Source of the DNA: Photobacterium ganghwense
Lineage (GTDB): Bacteria; Pseudomonadota; Gammaproteobacteria; Enterobacterales; Vibrionaceae
Direction: 5' to 3'
DNA: 64,000 nt
Assembly: GCF_003025595.1 (NCBI RefSeq)
Contig: NZ_PYMI01000010.1
Location: 1 to 64,000, forward strand
Made by a program: the position numbers and the translations under genes. Below, piece after piece: positions 43,909-51,201 of this stretch (position 1 is its first letter; every line of letters begins with the position of its first letter). The notes under the pieces are model-generated. The model had not been told where the DNA came from, searched no databases, and saw only the letters and a list, made by a program, of their open reading frames with translations.

Positions 43909-43926
43909 AATCGGCGATCTCTTACA
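43909..43926 (-). promoter_or_regulatory. Possible VarA/UvrY (GacA) site upstream of the Csr RNA
   Basis: Leftward, TGTAAGAGATC (43916-43926) has the perfect TGTAAG half of the GacA-family consensus TGTAAG-N6-CTTACA; the other half is degenerate. It lies about 160 bp before the RNA start, a distance like that of the UvrY site before E. coli csrB. A second imperfect copy is near 43854-43871. Confidence 0.4.
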
Positions 43927-44017
43927 ATCCTGTCAGCCATTGCCGATAGAGGGACCAGGAGCAAGCGGAAAGTGTTGTTTTCTTGCAGGATCTGCCGCAA
44001 TAAATCGCAGCCAAGAA

Positions 44018-44040
44018 AAAAGGTAGCCGAAGCTACCTTC
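44018..44040 (-). terminator. Terminator of the cytochrome c4 gene
   Basis: AAGGTAGC, CGAA loop, GCTACCTT; leftward it is followed by TTTTTCTT. It lies 39 bp after the stop. Confidence 0.85.
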
Positions 44041-44078
44041 TTACTCACCGCCGACTGGAAGCCTGTGGCGTTAGTGAA

Positions 44079-44696
44079 TTAGTGCAGACCACCAACATAA
44101 TGAGACAAGGCAGCAATTTCATCATCAGTCAGCTTCGCGGCTACTGATTGCATCATGCTGTTCATGTCGTTAGTGCGCTGACCTGAGCGGAATTTCTCCA
44201 GCTGCAGCTTCACGTATTCTGCGTTCTGGCCCGAAATTTTCGGGAATCCTGACAGACTGGTACCATTACCACGTGGACCATGACAGGCCGTACAGGCTGT
44301 AATGCCACGCTCCGGATCACCGGCACGGTACAGAGACTGGGCGATACCAACAGAGGCTTCAGTCGATGTGTTGTCTGAGATAGGCAGTAAGGAGTAGTAG
44401 GCTGCCAAGTCCGCCATGTCCTGCTCTGACAGCGGCATTGCCATGCCACCCATCACAGGATCGTTACGGCCTTGCTTGCCGCCAGTGCTCATCGCCAGCT
44501 TGAATTCCTTCAGCTGTTTTTCCAGGTAACCCGCGTGCTGACCAGCAATTTTCGGGTATTGGGCCATAATACTGTTACCATCTGCACCGTGGCAGGCGGC
44601 ACAAGTTGCAGCTTTTGCTTTTCCGGCTTCCGCATCTCCCTGGGCCAAGGCTGAGCAACTGGCCAGAAGAGTCAATATCAGTGCTAATTTCTTCAT
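44079..44696 (-). CDS. Diheme cytochrome c4
   Basis: A 205-residue periplasmic cytochrome. The signal peptide is MKKLALILTLLASCSALA. The two c-type domains have heme sites CAACH (near residue 37) and CTACH (near 135) and later methionine ligands. Cytochrome c4 passes electrons from the bc1 complex to cbb3 oxidase. The ATG at 44696 opens the signal peptide; the reading frame extends further upstream but that part is not signal-like. The gene sits divergent to engB, as in many Vibrio and Pseudomonas genomes. Confidence 0.94.
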   Translation of the reverse strand: MKKLALILTLLASCSALAQGDAEAGKAKAATCAACHGADGNSIMAQYPKIAGQHAGYLEKQLKEFKLAMSTGGKQGRNDPVMGGMAMPLSEQDMADLAAYYSLLPISDNTSTEASVGIAQSLYRAGDPERGITACTACHGPRGNGTSLSGFPKISGQNAEYVKLQLEKFRSGQRTNDMNSMMQSVAAKLTDDEIAALSHYVGGLH

Positions 44697-44854
44697 GACA
44701 TTCCGTTTATAATTATTGAGCTTCCAGTACCACAAGTAATGCTCGGTGACATGGTATACAATGCGACCACACACCAAGCACGGTTTTGGTCCATTTTACA
44801 CAATTTCACATAAAAGTAATCAGTCGACTACATCAAGACTTGACGGAGTTAACA

Positions 44855-45514
44855 GTGAATCAACCTCTCAACTATAGAAATACAGGATTTATCACAAGTG
44901 CACCTACTATCCGACACTTGCCGAACGATACAGGCGTTGAGATTGCATTTGCTGGCCGCTCCAATGCGGGGAAGTCCAGTGCGCTAAACCGCATTACGGA
45001 CCAAAAGAGTCTGGCGCGTACCTCTAAAACCCCGGGCCGTACCCAGCTGATTAACATGTTTGAAGTGGTACCGGGCTGCAACCTGATCGACCTGCCGGGC
45101 TATGGCTATGCTCAGGTTCCGCTGGAAATGAAACTGAAATGGCAGCAGTCACTGGGTGAATACCTACAAAAACGTGAGTGCCTGGAAGGTCTGGTTGTCC
45201 TGATGGATATCCGCCACCCGCTGAAAGATCTCGACCAGCAAATGATCATGTGGGCCGTGGAAAGTCGCCTGCCGGTACTGGTTCTGCTGACCAAGGCCGA
45301 CAAACTGAAAAGCGGTGCCCGTAAACAACAGCTGCTGAAAGTCCGCGAAACCGTTACCACGTTTGGCGGCGACATTGACGTTGAAGCCTTCTCCTCACTG
45401 AAAGGCATTGGGGTGGATCAGGTGCGCCGTAAACTGGACAGCTGGTTTGCGCCCGAGCTGGCCCGTCAGCTGGCACTGCTGGAAGAAAATGAGGGTATCG
45501 ACGACCAGGAGTGA
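44855..45514 (+). CDS. engB: Ribosome-assembly GTPase EngB (YsxC/YihA)
   Basis: An essential GTPase of 50S maturation. The 219-residue protein has G1 GRSNAGKSS, the switch I Thr-rich TSKTPGRTQ, G3 DLPGYGYA and G4 TKAD. The start is GTG at 44855 (MNQPLNYRNTGF), preceded by ACGGAGTT and matching the family start; the longer open frame from 44786 is not conserved. It ends in an acidic tail. Confidence 0.95.
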   Translation: MNQPLNYRNTGFITSAPTIRHLPNDTGVEIAFAGRSNAGKSSALNRITDQKSLARTSKTPGRTQLINMFEVVPGCNLIDLPGYGYAQVPLEMKLKWQQSLGEYLQKRECLEGLVVLMDIRHPLKDLDQQMIMWAVESRLPVLVLLTKADKLKSGARKQQLLKVRETVTTFGGDIDVEAFSSLKGIGVDQVRRKLDSWFAPELARQLALLEENEGIDDQE

Positions 45515-45542
45515 TCCTGAATGGCTCGAATCATCCCAAGAC

Positions 45543-45570
45543 AAAGCTCCCGCCCGGGAGCTTTTTTATT
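45543..45570 (+). terminator. Terminator after engB
   Basis: AAAGCTCCC, GCCC loop, GGGAGCTTT, then more T. Confidence 0.88.
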
Positions 45571-45577
45571 TGGTGTG

Positions 45578-45900
45578 CGATGTTGAAAAATATCCCCACC
45601 GCTGGGGTGGGGCAACGGGAGAGAAATAGGAGGTTTTTTCTTTTATTGTCCGAAAAGCATCTGTGATTTCCCCCGGTAACGCAAGCCTTTTCCCGGTCGG
45701 TTCCTGCTCGGGGCTGGTTACCTCTCCGCCTCAGCTCCCGTTCCACTCCTCATTTTCACTCTTTACCATCCCTTTCCTTCACCTTCGCGTCGGCTACAGC
45801 CTCATGCGGCCAGCAACCCGGCATAAGGCTCCGGAAAAGTTCTTTGTTGAGAAGAATTAAGCGGTCCAGACAATCTCATTAAAGACCAATACTGGAATAA
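45578..45900 (-). other. Purine-rich region ending in a leftward terminator; possible RNA gene
   Basis: No protein gene is seen here. Leftward, a hairpin CCCCACC-CCAGC-GGTGGGG is followed by ATATTTTT near 45585-45605. Upstream of it about 250 nt are rich in A and G, with about ten GGA triplets (GAGGAGTGGAAC, GGGAGC, GCGGAGAGG, CAGGAACC). This could be an unnamed small RNA, perhaps another CsrA-binding one, but I find no good promoter. Confidence 0.3.
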
Positions 45901-45924
45901 AATTACATAAACGAGCAGTGACAG

Positions 45925-46024
45925 ATAAAAAAAAGCCACCTCAAATGTGAGGTGGCTAATTCATGGATTTGTTGGCTAGCCGGCCACAGACCCGCTACCA
46001 GAAACAAATATGAACAAGAAGCAG
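45925..46024 (-). ncRNA. Candidate small RNA downstream of Spot 42
   Basis: Leftward, a perfect -10 TATAAT (46030-46035) has a 17-bp spacer and a TTTAAA -35 (46053-46058). About 100 nt later there is a strong terminator: AGCCACCTCA, CATT loop, TGAGGTGGCT, then eight T. No ORF fits between. The size and signals are those of a free-standing Hfq-type sRNA. A novel sRNA gene near spf (VSsrna24) has been described in Aliivibrio salmonicida; I cannot say if this is the same. Confidence 0.55.
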
Positions 46025-46269
46025 ACTGCATTATACCGAGCCCCTCGCCCTTTTTAAAGTAAATACTCTAGAAACAGATAAAATGATGCTTACTCAGACA
46101 TTTTGCCTGATAAATCATCGGATTGGTGGTATGGCATTCAGTGTCTAAGAATATTGACCGGAAAAAGGGGGTGTCAAAGCAGCCGGTACGCGGTATCGGG
46201 GAGAAACTAAACGTCAGCGAACAGGAAAAACAGCGCAGAAAGGAGACGATGCGGGTTATTTGGCCCAAT

Positions 46270-46371
46270 AAAAAACGCCCTGACCAAATGGTCAGGGCGG
46301 CTGAATCAGCCAAATCCAATAACGTGAAACAAAAGGTCTGAAAGATAGAACATCTTACCTCTGTACCCTAC
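46270..46371 (-). ncRNA. spf: Spot 42 RNA
   Basis: The leftward sequence from 46371 reads GTAGGGTACAGAGGTAAGAT and continues through the GATTTGGCTGA segment to the terminator GCCCTGACCATTTGGTCAGGGC-TTTTTT. It is nearly identical to E. coli Spot 42 at the 5' end. It lies between polA and engB as in E. coli and Vibrio. Spot 42 is an Hfq-dependent RNA that adjusts carbon metabolism and is repressed by cAMP-CRP. A TATACA -10 (46381-46386) lies just upstream. Confidence 0.95.
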
Positions 46372-46435
46372 GTCGCTAACTGTATATCAATTGCTCAGCA
46401 TTGAAAAGACCTTTCTGTAGTTTTTTTTCATATAA

Positions 46436-46471
46436 CCGTAATTAATTTATACATAACACTATTAATTACGG
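46436..46471. repeat. Perfect 11-bp inverted repeat upstream of spf
   Basis: CCGTAATTAAT (46436-46446) and ATTAATTACGG (46461-46471) are perfect inverted copies with a 14-bp spacer. The element lies between the polA terminator and the Spot 42 promoter, 65-100 bp before the RNA start. An operator is possible; no known consensus is recognised. Confidence 0.6.
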
Positions 46472-46485
46472 GTGTAATTTTGCCT

Positions 46486-46513
46486 AAAAAAATAGCCAGC
46501 AACGCTGGCTATT
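46486..46513 (-). terminator. Terminator after polA
   Basis: AATAGCCAGC, AAC loop, GCTGGCTATT; leftward it is followed by TTTTTT. It lies just past the polA stop. Confidence 0.92.
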
Positions 46514-46545
46514 CTTATGACGCATGTTGTATCCGTCAGACGGTA

Positions 46546-49317
46546 TTAATGGGCCTGATCCCAGTTATCCCCCATGCCGGCATCGGCAATCAATGGCACA
46601 TCCAACTCTGCCGCTGATTCCATCAGACGGCGAACATCTGCAGACACCTGCTCCACATCCGACGCTTTCACTTCGAACACCAGTTCATCGTGCACCTGCA
46701 TCAGCAAACGGACCCGATCTTGCGGCTGCTGACCAATCCATTCATCGACCAGCACCATGGCCCGTTTGATAATGTCTGCCGCAGTGCCCTGCATCGGGGC
46801 GTTGATCGCGGCCCGTTCTGCGGCTTTGCGGCGCATCCCGTTACGCGACTTAATATCCGGCAAATGCAGGCGACGGCCAAACAAGGTTTCTACATACCCT
46901 TGCTCGCTGGCCTGAGTACGGGTGCTTTCCATGTACTCCAGCACGCCCGGGTAGCGCTCGAAGTAAACATTCATGTAGTCCTGCGCCTCATTTCGGCCCA
47001 TTCCCAGTTGCTTAGCCAGGCCAAACGCGCTCATGCCGTAAATCAGGCCAAAGTTGATGGCCTTAGCACGGCGACGCTGCTCGCTGCTGACTTCGTCCAG
47101 TGCAATCCCCAGAATTTCAGCCGCCGTCGCAGCGTGGATATCCTTGCCGTGACGGAAAGCGTCAAGCAGTGCCTGATCCCCAGACAGATGCGCCATGATG
47201 CGCAGCTCAATCTGGGAATAGTCGACGGCCAGAATTTTGTAACCTTCCGGTGCCACAAAGGCCTGGCGGATACGGCGTCCTTCCTCATTTCGAACCGGGA
47301 TATTCTGCAGGTTCGGATCGCTGGAAGACAAACGACCAGTTGCTGTCACAGCCTGATGGTAAGACGTATGTACACGCCCCGTCGCCGGATTCACCATCTT
47401 CGGCAGTTTGTCAGTGTAGGTGGATTTCAGTTTGGCCAGGCCGCGGTATTCCAGGATCAGTTTCGGCAGCGGGTAATCCAGTGCCAGCTCCTGCAGTACC
47501 TCTTCGTTCGTTGACGGCGTGCCGGACGGAGTTTTCTTCAGGACCGGCAGTCCCATTTTCTCGAACAGGATCGCCTGCAGCTGTTTCGGCGAGCTTAGGT
47601 TGAACTCCTGCTCAGCCACTTCGTAGGCGTCTTTTTCCAGCTCGTCGAGACGTTTGGCAATTTCAGCCGACTGGGTGCCCAGTTTCTTGGTATCAATCAG
47701 AACCCCGGTACGCTCCATGCGAGACAGGACCGGGACCAGCGGCATTTCAATATCTTCAAACACCGACTTGAGCTTGTCATCTGCGTGTACTTTGGCGATC
47801 AGCAGATTATGCAGACGCAGAGTAATATCCGCATCTTCGGCCGCGTACGGGCCCGCTTCTGCCAGATCGATCTGGTTGAAGGTCAGCTGTTTCTTGCCCT
47901 TGCCGGCAATTTCCTCGAAGCTGATGGTCTTGTGCTCCAGGTAACGCAACGACAGGCTGTCCATATCATGGCGGCCAATCACGCTGTTATAAACGTAAGA
48001 CTCCAGCATGGTATCGAACCGAATCCCCTGCATCTCGATATCGTAGCGGGCCAGCACACTGGCATCGTACTTCAGGTTCTGGCCGACCTTGGCTTTGTTC
48101 GGATCTTCCAGCAGCGGTTTCAGTTTGGCGAGCACCCAGTCACGGTCCAGCTGCTGCGGTGCATCCAGATAATCGTGCGCGACCGGCACATACGCCGCTT
48201 TGCCTTCTTCAACCGCGAACGACACGCCGACCAGGTTCGCGACCATGTAATCCAGGCTGTCGGTTTCGGTATCAAACGCCACCACCTCGGCGTTGTTCAG
48301 GGTGGTCAACCAGGCTTCAAACGTCGCTTCATCCAGCACAATCTCGTAACCACTGCGGTCAATCACCGGGGCCACGTCTTTTTTCGGTGCTGCGGCCTGC
48401 GCTGCAGATTCATCCGCAACAATGCGGCCATCGCTGCCATCGAGCATTTCGGCCAGCCAGCGACGGAACTGCAATTTGCCGAACAGACGGGTCAGCTCAT
48501 CAGTATCCGGCTCGCCCTTCACCAACTCATGCGGGGCAAAGTCCAGCTCTACATCCAGTTTGATGGTTGCCAGCTCATACGACAGGTACGCCTTGTCTTT
48601 ATTATCCAGCAGCTTCTGCGCCATGGTTTTCGAGCCGCGGAAACCCAGCGCCGGAATGGCATCCAGGTTCTGGTACAACGCATCCAGACCACCAATGCCG
48701 GTCAGCAGGGCTTTCGCCGTCTTTTCACCCACTCCAGGTACACCCGGAATATTGTCGACCTTGTCCCCCATCAGCGCCAGGTAGTCAATGATCAGCTCCG
48801 GGCCAATGCCGAACTTTTCCACGACGCCTTCCGGATCCATCACCACGTTGGTCATGGTGTTGATCAGAGTGACGTTTTCATCCACCAGCTGCGCCATATC
48901 TTTATCGCCGGTACTGATCAGCACAGGCATACCGGCTTTCGACGCCTGAGTGGCCAGCGTGCCGATCACGTCATCGGCTTCCACCCCGGTTACCGCGATC
49001 AGCGGCAGTCCCATCGCTTTGATCACCGCATGCAGTGGCTCAACCTGCGCACGCAGATCATCCGGCATTGGCGGACGGTTAGCTTTGTACTCGGCATACA
49101 AGTCATCACGGAACGTCTTGCCTTTGGCGTCAAACACCACCGCGATATGCTCGGTCGAGAACTGACGAAGCAGGCTGCGCAGCATATTCACCACGCCAAA
49201 CACCGCGCCGGTCGGCTCACCGTCTGAGTTCGTCAGATTCGGTGCCGCATGGTAGGCACGGTACAGATACGAGGATCCGTCAATCAGGATTAGTGGATTT
49301 TCTGGGATAGTTGCCAT
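46546..49317 (-). CDS. polA: DNA polymerase I
   Basis: Repairs DNA and removes RNA primers. The 923-residue protein has all three domains. The 5' nuclease begins LILIDGSSYLYRAYHA and has VEADDVIGTLA. The 3'-5' proofreading exonuclease keeps its metal-binding acids in AFDTETDSLDY and KVGQNLKYDASVL. The polymerase domain has motif A DYSQIELRIMAHLSGD, motif B RRKAKAINFGLIYGMSAFG and motif C QVHDELVFEV. No part is missing. It is followed leftward by Spot 42, as in E. coli. Confidence 0.98.
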   Translation of the reverse strand: MATIPENPLILIDGSSYLYRAYHAAPNLTNSDGEPTGAVFGVVNMLRSLLRQFSTEHIAVVFDAKGKTFRDDLYAEYKANRPPMPDDLRAQVEPLHAVIKAMGLPLIAVTGVEADDVIGTLATQASKAGMPVLISTGDKDMAQLVDENVTLINTMTNVVMDPEGVVEKFGIGPELIIDYLALMGDKVDNIPGVPGVGEKTAKALLTGIGGLDALYQNLDAIPALGFRGSKTMAQKLLDNKDKAYLSYELATIKLDVELDFAPHELVKGEPDTDELTRLFGKLQFRRWLAEMLDGSDGRIVADESAAQAAAPKKDVAPVIDRSGYEIVLDEATFEAWLTTLNNAEVVAFDTETDSLDYMVANLVGVSFAVEEGKAAYVPVAHDYLDAPQQLDRDWVLAKLKPLLEDPNKAKVGQNLKYDASVLARYDIEMQGIRFDTMLESYVYNSVIGRHDMDSLSLRYLEHKTISFEEIAGKGKKQLTFNQIDLAEAGPYAAEDADITLRLHNLLIAKVHADDKLKSVFEDIEMPLVPVLSRMERTGVLIDTKKLGTQSAEIAKRLDELEKDAYEVAEQEFNLSSPKQLQAILFEKMGLPVLKKTPSGTPSTNEEVLQELALDYPLPKLILEYRGLAKLKSTYTDKLPKMVNPATGRVHTSYHQAVTATGRLSSSDPNLQNIPVRNEEGRRIRQAFVAPEGYKILAVDYSQIELRIMAHLSGDQALLDAFRHGKDIHAATAAEILGIALDEVSSEQRRRAKAINFGLIYGMSAFGLAKQLGMGRNEAQDYMNVYFERYPGVLEYMESTRTQASEQGYVETLFGRRLHLPDIKSRNGMRRKAAERAAINAPMQGTAADIIKRAMVLVDEWIGQQPQDRVRLLMQVHDELVFEVKASDVEQVSADVRRLMESAAELDVPLIADAGMGDNWDQAH

Positions 49318-49501
49318 AAAGATATTCTTATATCCGGGGGATGAAAGAGTTAGGTCGAGGTCTGGGTGACTGATTCACGCCCGCCACCGGGACACGCCGT
49401 TACTGCTCTTGCAGCAACAGCACGGTTAAAATCAACAGGCTCTAGGATGCCATGACAGCCTGCAACTGTTAACCGCTGTTTTTGCACAATTTGCCCCAAC
49501 C

Positions 49502-49652
49502 TGTGGATAACTTTGTTAGTAGTTCAAACGGGGCCGTTGATCAAGTTTTTGAAAAAACTTGAATAATCAAAAATATCCAATTAAAAACATAAGCTTACAA
49601 AATTAACCCAAAAAAGATCTTTGATCCTAAAATGATCATTAATTGTGGAAAA
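49502..49652. other. Origin-like cluster of DnaA-box and GATC motifs between polA and elbB
   Basis: The 407-bp gap has no ORF. It contains a perfect DnaA box (TGTGGATAA, 49502-49510), a one-mismatch copy (TGTGGAAAA, 49644-49652), four GATC sites (49539, 49616, 49623, 49634) and a perfect inverted repeat CAAGTTTTT-GA-AAAAACTTG (49542-49561), all in very A/T-rich DNA. Gene context argues against this being oriC; it may be a DnaA-responsive control region for polA. Confidence 0.45.
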
Positions 49653-49724
49653 CGTTAACAGACCGATATGAAATAAGCCGGATAGCGTGTAAAACAGACA
49701 TCTCTGACCATAAAGGAAACCATT

Positions 49725-50375
49725 ATGAAGAAAATCGCGGTCATTTTAAGCGGCGCCGGGGTCTTTGACGGCGCGGAGATCCACGAAGCGGTGCTGGCCT
49801 TGCATGCCATTGAAAAAGCGGGCGCCAGCTGGCACTGCTTTGCGCCAAATATGAATCAGCATCATGTGATCAACCACCTCACCGGGGAAGAAATGCCGGA
49901 AACCCGGAATGTTCTGGTGGAGGCGGCACGTATTGCCCGCGGCAACATTGAGGATATCGCCACCCTCAATGCGACCGACTACGACGGATTGCTGTTGCCG
50001 GGCGGTTTTGGCGCTGCCAAAAACCTGTCTGACTTCGCCTTTGCCGGCCCGAACTGTACGATTCACCCGGACGTGAAACGGGTCTGCCAGCAGTTTGCCG
50101 AGGAAGAAAAACCCGCCGGCTATCTGTGTATTTCTCCGGCGCTGATCCCGCTGATCTACGGGGAAGGGGCAAAAGGCACGATCGGCAATGATCCGGAAAC
50201 CGCCAAAGCGTTCAACCAGATGGGTGGCGAGCATATCGAATGCCCGGTCGATGATTTTGTGTTCGATCAGGAACGCTGTTTGCTGTCGACACCGGCCTAT
50301 ATGCTGGCGGGCAGTATTTCGGAAGCCGCTGCGGGTATTGATAAGCTGGTCCAGCAGCTGGTGAAGCTGGCCTGA
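49725..50375 (+). CDS. elbB: Isoprenoid biosynthesis glyoxalase ElbB
   Basis: A 216-residue protein of the DJ-1/PfpI class I glutamine-amidotransferase-like fold. Seen motifs are IAVILSGAGVFDGAEIHEAV, LLLPGGFGAAKNLSDFA and the nucleophile-elbow Cys in YLCISPALIPLIYG. E. coli ElbB has weak glyoxalase activity and an unclear link to isoprenoid synthesis. AAAGGAAACC precedes the ATG. It is divergent from polA. Confidence 0.92.
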   Translation: MKKIAVILSGAGVFDGAEIHEAVLALHAIEKAGASWHCFAPNMNQHHVINHLTGEEMPETRNVLVEAARIARGNIEDIATLNATDYDGLLLPGGFGAAKNLSDFAFAGPNCTIHPDVKRVCQQFAEEEKPAGYLCISPALIPLIYGEGAKGTIGNDPETAKAFNQMGGEHIECPVDDFVFDQERCLLSTPAYMLAGSISEAAAGIDKLVQQLVKLA

Positions 50376-50390
50376 TTTACCGGGCCCGGA

Positions 50391-50439
50391 AAAGAAAAAA
50401 GCGGCGCTACAAGTCCTCTCAGGGGTTGTAGCTGCCGCT
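50391..50439 (-). terminator. Terminator of ryhB
   Basis: A long stem of AGCGGC and GCTACAA with TTGTAGC and GCCGCT around a 13-base loop, with TTTTTT leftward. Confidence 0.9.
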
Positions 50440-50566
50440 CAGCAGAAGAGGTTTTCGTTTTCAGCCCTACACTAAAAACTCACCTTAGCTGAAGTACACT
50501 GGAAGCAATGTGAGCAATGTCGTGCCTTCATACGAGTCAGAGTTGTTCGACTTCCTCGCTGAGTGC
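50394..50566 (-). ncRNA. ryhB: RyhB iron-responsive small RNA
   Basis: The leftward sequence holds the conserved RyhB core, GCACGACATTGCTCACATTG followed by CTTCCAGTG (near 50500-50528), almost as in E. coli. The promoter has -35 TTGCAA (50595-50600), 16 bp, -10 TATTAT (50573-50578), overlapped by a Fur box. The transcript ends in a long hairpin, AGCGGCaGCTACAA...TTGTAGCGCCGCT-TTTTTT. RyhB acts with Hfq to turn down iron-using proteins when iron is short. V. cholerae also has ryhB close to polA. The 5' end is inferred. Confidence 0.93.
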
Positions 50567-50569
50567 AAG

Positions 50570-50590
50570 TTAATAATAACCATTCTCATT
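50570..50590 (-). promoter_or_regulatory. Fur box overlapping the ryhB promoter
   Basis: Leftward TGAGAATGGTTATTA (50574-50588) fits the Fur 7-1-7 core TGATAAT-N-ATTATCA at 11 of 14 positions and lies between the -35 and -10 elements, as expected for iron repression. Confidence 0.75.
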
Positions 50591-50621
50591 TAACTTGCAA
50601 GCTTTTTATTGCGAATTATTG

Positions 50622-51074
50622 TCATTTGCTTGTCAGGGTCTTCACAAAATGCAGGCGATAATCCTCAATGCCGTCTTTTTTTTCCATATGTTCAATGAGA
50701 TAGCCATTGCGAAGCAATAACCGCAACATTGCCGGAAACCGGTTACGCGATTTTACCCGCAACGCCTGATACCCCTGCTGCTCGACCCACTGCTCCTGCG
50801 CTTCCAGCAGCGCCTGGGCAACACCGTGGCAACGGCCTGCCGGTGCCACGCCCCCCAGCCAGCTGTAAAAGCAGGTCTCGGACAAGCGATAACCAATCTT
50901 GACACCAATCAGGGCATCGTCCCGCTCGGCCACCAGAATCAGCGGCTGTCGTCCCCGCAGCCGCGCCGACAGCGCGGCTTTGTCAGCCGGTGCCGCAAAC
51001 TCCGCAATCTGAGCCAGTACCACCACCGCTTCGTCAATGCTTGCTTCGCGTATCTTCATGATGCCCTCTGACAT
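50622..51074 (-). CDS. GNAT family N-acetyltransferase
   Basis: A 150-residue GNAT protein. The acetyl-CoA-binding motif A is GGVAPAGRCHGVAQALLEAQEQW, followed by VKSRNRFPAMLRLLLRNGYL in the last third. Substrate unknown. Two starts are plausible: 51074 (GGAGG five bases before) or the ATG five codons on at 51059 (also with a GAGGG); I give the first. It is read towards ryhB with no terminator of its own before the ryhB promoter. Confidence 0.85.
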   Translation of the reverse strand: MSEGIMKIREASIDEAVVVLAQIAEFAAPADKAALSARLRGRQPLILVAERDDALIGVKIGYRLSETCFYSWLGGVAPAGRCHGVAQALLEAQEQWVEQQGYQALRVKSRNRFPAMLRLLLRNGYLIEHMEKKDGIEDYRLHFVKTLTSK

Positions 51075-51201
51075 GATTGCCTCCGATTGAGTCAGGCTGC
51101 GCCGTTACGCAGAGAAAGAAAATAATAAAGAAAAGGCCGGCTGATGCCGACCTAAACCTGTTCCCATTATTGCGGGAAATCCCCCGCTGTCCACCTGGCG
51201 A

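Noticed and set aside
46123..46341. A 72-codon open frame
   Set aside because: It overlaps Spot 42 and its terminator and has no ribosome site.
47785..49227. A 480-codon open frame opposite polA
   Set aside because: It is fully antisense to a complete and conserved polA and has shadow-type composition rich in His, Gln and Arg.
49502..49652. Chromosomal origin oriC
   Set aside because: DnaA boxes and GATC sites are present, but only one perfect and one imperfect box are seen and mnmG, mioC, dnaA and parAB are not near; kept only as an origin-like region.
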